From NCBI GenBank assembly GCA_013398295.1, contig VZSF01008848.1, positions 1 through 64,000 of the forward strand: DNA of 64,000 nucleotides. The letters run 5' to 3'. This stretch comes from Chionis minor. Its lineage: Eukaryota; Chordata; Aves; Charadriiformes; Chionididae. A program made the translations under genes and the position numbers. Below the pieces are notes generated by a model that saw only the letters and a list, made by a program, of their open reading frames with translations, did no database searches and was not told where the DNA came from. This document shows, in pieces, positions 55,831 to 64,000 of the stretch. Each line of letters begins with the position of its first letter. Within the stretch, counting starts at the first letter, position 1.

Positions 55831-56870
55831 TCATAGAATGATAGAAAGATAGAATTGTCTAGGGTGGCAGGGATGTTTAAGATTGTCGAGTCCAACCATC
55901 AACCTAACACTGCTAAAACTAGTACTAAACCATGTCCCTCAGCACCACACCTACCCTTCTTTTAAATACCTCCAGGGAGGGCGATTCCACCACTTCCCTG
56001 GGCAGCCTGTTCCAATGTTTGGTAACCCTTTCAGTGAAGAAATTTTTCCTACTATCTAATCTAAACCTCCCCTGGTGCACCTTGAGGCTCTTTGCTCTCA
56101 TCCTGTCGCCTGTTACTGACCCCCACCTCGCTACAACCTCTTTTCATGTCTCCCCTGAGCCTCCTTTTCTGCAGGCCAAACAACTCCAGTTCCTTCAGCC
56201 ACTCCTCAGAAGACTTGTTCTCTAGACCCTTCACCAGCTTTGTTGCCCTTCTCTGGACACGCTCCAGCACGTCAATGTCTTTCTTGTAGTGAGGGGCCCA
56301 AAACTGAACACACTATTTGAGGTGGGGCCTCACCAGTGCCGAGCACAGGGGGAAAATCACTTCCCTAGTCCTGCTGGCCACATTATTCCTGATACAGGCC
56401 AGGATGCTATTGGCCTCCTTGGCCATCTGGCCACACTGCTGGCGTATATTCAGGCAGCTGTTGACCAGCCACTCTTCCCCAAGCCTGTAGCACTTCATGG
56501 GGTTGTTGTGACCTAAGTGCAGGACCCAGCACTTGGCCCTGTTGAACCTCCTACCATTGGCCTTGGCGTATCGATCCAGCCTGTCCAGATCTCTGTAGAG
56601 CCTTCCTGCCCTCAAGCAGATCAACACTCCCACCTAGCTTGATGTCATCTGCAAACTTTCTGAGGGTGCTCTTGATCCCCTTGTCCAGGTCATTGATGAA
56701 GATATTGAAGAGGGCTGGCCTTAACACCGAGCCCTGGGGAACACCACTTGTGATTGGCCGCTAACTGGATTTAACTCCCTTCATCACTGCTCTTTGGGCC
56801 TGGCCAACCAGCCACTGTTTTACCTATCCAAGCCAAGTACAGCCATTGTAATTTTCCTGAAGTACTGACA
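55831..56870 (-). mobile_element. CR1 LINE, minus strand, distinct subfamily
   Basis: Begins TCATAGAATGATAGAAAGAT, then the 'GAGTCCAACC' CR1 3' region. The minus strand reads RT C-terminal pieces such as [19 protein letters not shown] and [16 protein letters not shown], typical of a CR1 group different from the copies at 12.1 and 56.9 kb. Frame breaks and substitutions are present. It ends close to the start of the next CR1. Confidence 0.92.
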
Positions 56871-56873
56871 GAT

Positions 56874-57846
56874 TCATAGAATGGTTTAGATTGGAAGGGA
56901 CCGTAAAGATCATCTGGTTCCAACCCCCCTGCCATGGGTAGGGACACCTCCCACTAGACGTGGTTGCTCAAAGCCTCATCCAACCTGGCCTTGAACACCT
57001 CCAAGGACTGGGCCTCCACAACTTCCCTGGACAACATGTTCCCATGCCTCACTACCCTCAGAGTGAGAAACCTCTTCCTGGAATCTAATCTAAATCTTCC
57101 CTCTTCCACTTTGAAGCCATTACTCCTCGTCTTGTCACTACATGGCCTTGTAAAAAGTCCCTCTCCAGCTTTCTTGTAGGCTCCTGTCAGATACTGGAAA
57201 GCTGCTATCAGGTCTCCCTGGAGCCTTCCTTCTCCAGGCTGAACAGCCCCAACTCTCTCAGCCTGTCCTCACAGGAGAGGTGCTCCACCCTCTGATCATC
57301 TTCGTGGCCCTCCTCTGGACCCACTCCAACAGGTCCATCTCCTTCTTATGTTGGGGACTCCAGAGCTGGCTGCAGTACTCCAGGTGGGGTCTCACAAGAG
57401 CAGAGTAGAGGAGCAGAATCACCTCCCTAAACCTGCTGGCCATGCTGCTTTTGATGCAGCCCGCGGTGTGGTTGCCCTTCTGGGTGGTAAGCGCACATTG
57501 CCAGCTCATATTGAGCTTCTCATCCACCAACATCCATTGATCCATTCTCTGCCCAGCCTGTATTTGTGCATCGTATTACCCCGACCCACATGCAGGACCT
57601 TGCACTTGGCCTTGTTGAACTTCTTGAGGTTGGCACAGACCCACTTCTCAAGCCTGTGCAGGTCCCTCTGGATGGCATCCCTTCCCTCCAGTGTGCTGAG
57701 CGCTCCACATGGCTTGGTGTCATCAGCAAACTTGCTGAGGGTGCACTCAATCCCAACATCCATGTCTCCAACAATGACATTAAATAATCATGGTCCCTGT
57801 ACCGACCCCTGAGGAATACCACTTGTCATTGCTCGCCACACTACTC
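56874..57846 (-). mobile_element. CR1 LINE, minus strand, adjacent to the previous copy
   Basis: Starts ATTCATAGAATGGTTTAGAT and runs about 970 bp through reversed RT sequence. The minus frame near 57506-57763 retains the FADDTK box of the RT active site and LHVGRGNTMHKYRL. It is closely similar to the copy at 12096-13566, so the same subfamily. It lies directly at the 5' side of the 55.8-56.9 kb element. Confidence 0.92.
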
Positions 57847-58434
57847 AGGGAATTATGTTTCTCATTTATAAGGTGATGATATGTACAAGTCAAACCCTGC
57901 ATAGAAGTGCATATTTTATTCACAGGTATGCCAATTACTGATAATATATTTGTGGAAATGCATTTGTTGTCTGCAATTAAACTGACCCGCAGAAAGATGT
58001 CTTGAAGTAAGATCTGTGTCACTCTGTAGCTTCCTATGCAAATTGAACATATTTTGCAAGATGGTATCACATAAGCTATAAATACTGCAATTTTCTGCCC
58101 TAGGGATCTATGTGTAAAATATTTCTGTCGTGAATAAGATGTCTGTATGCTTTTAAAAAAAAATCTGAATAAATTCAAAAGGGAAGAACTTGACCTATGT
58201 TTGAAGGCATATCCTTTAAATATTAAAAAACAAACATAATTTTTGCCTTCTTGGAAATCTGTGATTATTGTTTTGTTTGGCTTTGAAAATGGAGGAGGTG
58301 TTGGGGGGATGATGTGTTCAGCGTTACGGTAGAGTGGAGTTCCTACAGCTTCTGTGTGCAGGTTCCTGCACAGTTGCAGGGAGTCACAGGCCAGAGGGAA
58401 ACTGCAACAGCCTCCTAGCCTAAGGAATGGCTTT
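57847..58434. other. Intergenic; long open minus frame without ATG
   Basis: The minus strand is open for about 220 codons (57780-58448), running into the CR1 at one end, but the first ATG lies near its end. The composition is not protein-like. I see no gene here. Confidence 0.5.
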
Positions 58435-58464
58435 GTGATAGTTATCACCTGATCTCAATATAAA
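58435..58464 (+). promoter_or_regulatory. Candidate promoter/enhancer core: paired GATA sites, E-box, TATA
   Basis: Within 30 bp: GTGATA-GT-TATCAC (two inverted WGATAR sites, 58435-58448), CACCTG E-box (58446-58451) and TATAAA (58459-58464). A GC-richer stretch (CGAGCCAGGAGGAGAGGG) follows. No open frame or splice donor can be tied to it. Confidence 0.25.
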
Positions 58465-61400
58465 CGAGCCAGGAGGAGAGGGTCTCTTTTTTTGTTACCG
58501 CTTTCAGCTGGAAATGGCTTGCTAGGTTTTTAGTGTTACTTATTGCCATTTCTATCTTCTTTTACTGAGTGAGATTCCTGTGGGTCTGGCTTTGGGTCCC
58601 TTACCTAACAGGAGGTATCAATAGTTCCCGATGCCTTCAATGGAAATTCTTCAACTGGGAAAAAAAACCCAGGTTGCCAGTGAAATAGCAAGAAATCTGA
58701 CCCTGCCTGTGCTAACAAATGCAGCTCTGTCAGCAACCTGTTTACAAAACTGTCACCAGACCTAGTTAAAAACACTGTGTGTGTCCTGGGTCTGATTTGC
58801 GGTATAGTTCGGATCTTAAGCATGTTTTGCAAACTGGAGCTATGCTTATAACTAGGTTGGGGAGTAACCATGTGGTACACAGATTTTGTATTTGGTCTGG
58901 GAGAGGGAGAATGAATAATTTCAGATAACGAATATGTTTGAGAAAGCCAGAGGGTGCACACAAACATTTCAAGAACACAATAATGCTGTTTGAAAGGATG
59001 TATTTGCTCAGCTTTAGCAGGTCATGACTTGGAGCACTGCAAGGCAGACTGACGCCAGTGCCATGGCTTCAGCACAGTGAGTAAACCAGTATTAATAGGA
59101 GGGAAGGGAAATTGGTAACAACATAGTGAAAGTATCACTGGACACTTCAAAGATGAGAATACAGTTACTAGGTGTGAAAAAGATGGTTTAATTTACTTGC
59201 TTAAGAATGTTGACAGCAGAAGGAGGAGACGGTTGTCTTCCTCCAAGGAAGTATTTAACTGCCTTTGCTGCTAGGTATTTTCCTGTTCCTGCAGTGCCCT
59301 GCGCGTTTTATTCACTGCACACCTTCCAGCTTATGCAACAAGTGAGGTAATATTCTTATGAAAACTCTCTGTCCTTGCATTTGCACATTCCACGATGCAG
59401 TACATCTTCACTGGTGCATCCTGTAGAAAAAGAGTAGTCGTCATCTAAGTAGATTTCATGCCAGAATCTACATTCCTGATTAAGGCACCTGAAAAGTAGA
59501 TAACTGGCTTAAGGTAACTCAGAAAATTCAGTTTCTGCATCTAAACTGGACGTCTGAATGTGCAGATGAGAGAGGTAGGCAGAGTGTTTAAAAGGTATGC
59601 CTCTTTTCCTATAGATCACATGTGGATCATAGGAGGTTCCTTGTGATGCTAATTGAGTCAGTATCTCGTGTGTGATTCTGTCAGATAATTCTGAAAGAGA
59701 AAGAAAGTGTGTCTAAATAAGATGATTGGAGGGCTTCAGAGCATCCTTAGTGGCATTCTTTGCTTGGCATTCCAACTGTTGTTTAATTGGCATCCAAAAA
59801 GCTGAATTTCCTTTTTCAAAGACCAAGTTAAGATTGTACTCTAAAAGGAAAGAAGTAATTGAATGTAGGCATGTTGCATTTGCATGATACTTGAGGACAG
59901 GTTATCTCAACTGTTCTTTGAGTTTGCTTGAGCTGAGAGGATGGACTCAAGCAGTTAGAACCTGACCTTGTGTTGTGTCTGTGTGTCCACACGAGGTATG
60001 ACTGAATTGGGATTGCACACATAACTTACACAAAGTGGGGTATAAGCAGACCTGCTGCCCTAAAAGCATTATTTCCTTAAAATGCACAAACACGGCATAA
60101 TTATGTTAGAATTTGCACCGGTCTATTGCAGCAAATTCCAAGGCTGAACATTGGTAGTATAATTGATATCAACGCTAGCAATCCCTAACACTGCACCCAT
60201 TAAAGACAACGGCAAAGCAGTGGGGATGGCTCAGATGATAAACGAATACCAGCTCAACTCAGAATGAATCTGTGTTTTACTTCAACAGAACTGTTTATAC
60301 TAAAGGGATTTTCTTCCCCTATGGTTTGATATTAAGTTGTTTCCATCAAGTGAACGCTCATGTAAACACGATCTCCTGTATCACCCTGAAAATCATTCTA
60401 TGCCGATTACTTTAAAAACAAACACCAGATGTCTGTTTATATTGTTGGAGGTAAATGCTCACAACTGTCATCAGCACTGTCCCCTCCATGATTTGAGCTG
60501 CAGTGGAAGTTCCAGCACAGTTTCTAGTTGTCCTGGTTTATAATTCAATGGTAAAGAAAACAAATTCCTACTGTGGTCTAATTGGAAACATAATTTAAGT
60601 ACCTCTGAGAAATCTGTTTTCTTACAACTTCTCTTTTGTGCTTTGGTCTTGTCACCTCCACAGTAGATTCAGATGTGAACTTGGCTTGGTCCTTCTATGT
60701 ACAGACTTTGTGTTAGCATAGCTGGAGCAATTCAGGCTCCTCTTGTGTCTCTCTCTGCCCCCCACTGTTTTGTACTTGCAGTTATGTATTACTAGGTTGC
60801 AATACACTGCTTCTAATTTAAGAGTCCTACACTTGGAGGGAATACCAGGGAATATCTTCTCTTTACTCAAATGTTAAGGTTCTGTTCTGCTTCTGACACA
60901 TCACTGTACGCAGTATTTGACAAAATCAGAAGAATCTAAGTTATCCTGTAATGGATATTATTACTTTACAATACTACATGCCCAGATTATTAGAGGTAGA
61001 TAGTATATTATACTACATATAAAATAAATGGTATTTATATTGTGTATATACAACTGCAGTATAAATTGCAATTATATTGTAGGTTATCTGTATAATATCA
61101 TCTACTTCTAACATACATGGAGAGAAATTATGATTGCATGAAATCCGTATTTTAGGCCTGTGGCAAAACAAATAATAGCTATTTTACCTACATACTGTTG
61201 TTTGAACCTTGGGAATGTAGAATAATTTTGTGGTTCTATCAGACTGTTTTAATTGGGTGATTCACCATCTGATGGCAATTTGTTTCAAACTCGGAAACCT
61301 TAGGCTGCTAAGAAAACTGAGAAGTCATAACTTGCATCCATAACAAATACCTGAATTCAGTATCTCTCTCTGATGATTTGTAATCTGCACAAATGAACAA

Positions 61401-64000
61401 GGAATAAAAAATACAAGAAAATGCAGCTGGCTTAGACAGTACTTCTCTTGAAATATTTCTGGATATGTATGAAGGGGTTCTCTTAATAAATTCTATTTCA
61501 TTGAAAGAGACAGAAGCAGTAGGAAGGCACTTAAAGGGAAGAGCTGGACTTGCTATTGCTTATGTACTGGAAAGGCTAAAATGCTCAGCAATAGCGAAGA
61601 AAGCTTTTTAAAATTGGGGCTTTGATCTTTCCCTTCACCCTTTGGTTCAGGCACTCTACATATTAACATTTGTGAATACCAGTAAAAGGAGGAATATGCT
61701 AGCTAGTGACTGAAAAAGCCAGAGGCGTGGAACATGTTTACACTTGGAGACCCTGTTGTCCAGAATGTCAAACTGCCACCCTTACTCCAAGAAAGGGAAA
61801 CGCTTGGGCCTTTTTACAATGCTGCATTGTTTTTTCTCTGCACGGTTGGGTATTTTAGACGGTCGTAGTAGGTTCAGTGTGGTTACAGTTGTTCATCTCA
61901 TACGTGAAGTCTTAGCCTCTGCCAAGAGAAGAGATGGCTGTCTCCTGGTAGTATTGAGGATGATGTGTCTGAGAAAAAAAATAAAAAATATGTTTTAGAA
62001 AGTTTAAGGGAGTTTAAAAAAATAGAATGAGACATTTTTATGTTACTTTCCTCACCATGGAAATCCCAAGAGTCACCTTAATAGAAAGCTTTGTGTTTAA
62101 GACTCAGAGCAAGCAATAAAACCCTCTGTAATTGAGTTATTATAGTTTAAGCATGTCACCGGTTTATGTTTTGTTGTTTCATTCCTTCAGAGAAGGCGAG
62201 AAGAGGGTGTTCAGAACTGCTGGGAAGTTGCAATGAGTCTGTTCCTCCCAGTGGCAGAGAACTTCCATTTTTAGCCTTGCAGGATTACGGAGTAACAGAC
62301 ATGAAGTCTGTGACATGTGTCTGGCTTTACCTTTTGTTTTTGTTCAGGCAGGGAACCGGGAATTAACTAGAAAACATTATAGGCACCGAGTAGTTTGGTT
62401 TGGGCGAGTTGAGATAGAAGCCGCTGTGTAGCTGTGGCTTCTTCACAGCTGCAGAGGCTACAGCTGATCTGGAGGTTCAACCTGTAATTTCTTCATTCTT
62501 GGCTTTGTCCTGGGACAGTAGTAGGAAAAAACTCCAAGTCTGAAAGGGAAGAAATGAAGGGATCTTTCCAGAAACGTCCAAGTCTGAAAGGGAAGAAATG
62601 AAGGGATCTTTCCAGAAACGTCGTGTGCTCTGCAGAGAAGAGGGGTAATCTGCTTGGGAAAAAGTTAGTGGGCATACAGTTAAAGACTATACCATAATGC
62701 ATTTACACCTGTCTGCATAAGCACTTTTAATGCTGGCTTTTTCTAACTTTTCAGTGTTTTTATAACTTTAGTATTTCTAGTGCAGTTTTGACAATGTGCT
62801 TTTTGAAAACTAATATAAAACACACCAAAAAAGGAATTCTGTTACTCAGAAGTGATTGATTCCCATGTGGATCATCATCAGTGTTTAGAATCAGAATTTC
62901 TGTTACTAGACCAATTAGACTGGCTAATAGGAGGAAGGAGTAGGTTACAGTCTCTTCTGTGGACCAGCCAGTTAGGGGAAGAAAGGATGTAGTTGCCAGT
63001 AGATGTCACAGAAACTGGTTGAAAACAAAAGACTGCTGGCATTTCTGAATTCTTGGTTCTATTGTACAGTCCGAGGATAGTGTGTATTTAACACATTGGA
63101 TCATTATGCCCTGGCTTTTCTGGTCTTCTGTTGCATCTGTCTCTTGGAGTCTGCTCTGCTTTTCCATTTCTTTCTTGTTACCCCAAGCTCTTTGGCTTTT
63201 TTCCAAGATAACCTGCTTCGTCAAGTGTCCTTACTGCATGGGTACCATCATCAGGTATTGATGGTACAACAGGCAGCATTTCCCAGCTCTCAGTTCTGGT
63301 GCCACAGCAGCTCCTGGGGGCCAGGACTAGAAATTGCATGAAAAGTCTGAAACTGTCCTATGGATCATGTTGAAACTCTCGGCTCAGTTGACCTGTAGGA
63401 AGGATGCACACACAGTCTGCTGATGGGCACAGAAGAGGTGTGTGAGATCAAGGTCATCTTCTATTTCTATGGAGCATTCAGAAAATAATGGTGCTACTCT
63501 CTGGGAGACTTATATGGAGCACAGAAAAAGCACAGTTTTTAGAACTTTATAACATGGCCAAAATTTGGCACATTGTCAGGGGGCTAGTACTGGGCATGAC
63601 CCTGACAGTTTGGTCCCTTACAATAGGGTAACCCCTTTTCTCTCCCTCACTATCTTTCCCAGAGCATGCAGACAAAATAGTTCAGTGAAATGGCTGTAAG
63701 AAAAACATGGGGAAAAGGGAGATTGCTCCCCTTTAACCCCATTTTCAGAACAGCTGTACTATTTTATTTGAAACTTACCAGAATTCAGCCTGACGCAGAC
63801 ACTCAGCATGGAAAATTTCAGCTTGAGCACTTAGAGTTTGGCAAAGTTATAAACAACTGAAAGCAGGGTCCTATAACAGAAAGTGTTAAGCAAGCTTAAC
63901 TATTGGTGGAAGTAGCAGCAGTACGTGTAATGCAAGCATAGATGTATGCTTGTGTGCCTAAGCAGACATAGAATATTCAGGATGATGGAGGTAGATATCA
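58465..64000. other. Intergenic 3' end of the window
   Basis: No gene, CR1 copy or RNA recognised. It contains an AT-rich stretch (60960-61090) and a 44-bp tandem duplication (62533-62620). A 120-codon minus frame with ATG (58605-58967) has no recognisable features. In mammals the next gene downstream on the opposite strand is HSD17B3; I looked for its C-terminal residues among the minus frames and did not find them. Confidence 0.5.
62533..62620 (+). repeat. Perfect 44-bp tandem duplication
   Basis: The unit beginning TCCAAGTCTGAAAGGGAAGA occurs twice (62533-62576 and 62577-62620) with no mismatch. Confidence 0.88.

Noticed and set aside
57780..58448. 222-codon open frame on the minus strand
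   Set aside because: It opens with GTG and has no ATG until about residue 184. It runs into CR1 sequence, and its composition is that of translated intergenic DNA. No splice context supports an exon.
58605..58967. 120-codon minus-strand ATG frame
   Set aside because: No recognisable domain, no promoter or splice support on that strand; possibly chance in an AT-poor stretch.
61000..61100. AT-rich palindromic stretch as an origin or matrix-attachment site
   Set aside because: Base composition alone does not support such a call in a vertebrate genome.

Overview
This is a vertebrate, almost certainly avian, nuclear window dominated by one large plus-strand gene. I recognise it as ERCC6L2 (RAD26L), a SNF2-family DNA translocase of the Rad26/CSB group. 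The bird assignment rests on many CR1 LINE fragments. They have the characteristic bird CR1 3' end (ATTCTATG/ATTCTGTG-type octamers followed by 'GGTTGGAAGGGACC', read on the reverse strand). The short gene-to-intron scale fits too. ERCC6L2 lies next to PTCH1/FANCC in vertebrates, a block that is Z-linked in birds, so the window is probably from a Z chromosome; that is inference.

Layout. Bases 1-109 are the end of an intron. Seventeen coding exons follow between 110 and 51092, all with GT-AG introns and matching phases. They encode 1408 residues plus the stop codon. The N-terminus (Tudor-like region, Walker A motif) lies upstream of the window. Exons up to about 25.8 kb carry the two RecA-like lobes of the motor: motif Ia, the DEAH box, motif III, and motifs IV to VI. 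Exons at 29-30 kb carry a conserved post-motor segment. The 1.2-kb exon at 32.1-33.3 kb encodes a long acidic linker. The exon at 34.0 kb holds the HEBO (VIGSSK-type) signature. The last two exons (48.7 and 50.1-51.1 kb) hold the conserved C-terminal blocks. The largest intron (34.2-48.7 kb, 14.6 kb) contains an assembly gap inside a (CTTC)n microsatellite.

Introns and the 3' flank carry broken CR1 copies at about 12.1-13.6 (-), 16.8-17.0 (+), 20.3-22.2 (+), 52.6-53.1 (-), 55.8-56.9 (-) and 56.9-57.8 kb (-), plus an older fragment near 10.1 kb. There are also several short perfect tandem duplications, two hairpins and a minus-strand protein-like segment at 19.2-19.4 kb. From about 51.4 kb to the end I found no further confident gene.

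I did not find a new multi-gene system. The observations most worth checking are these: a 48-bp duplication across the 3' splice region of one exon; a possible in-frame 195-bp cassette exon inside the motor domain; an almost certain assembly duplication around a single N at 13292; the unidentified minus-strand coding-like segment; and a GATA/E-box/TATA cluster at 58.4 kb.
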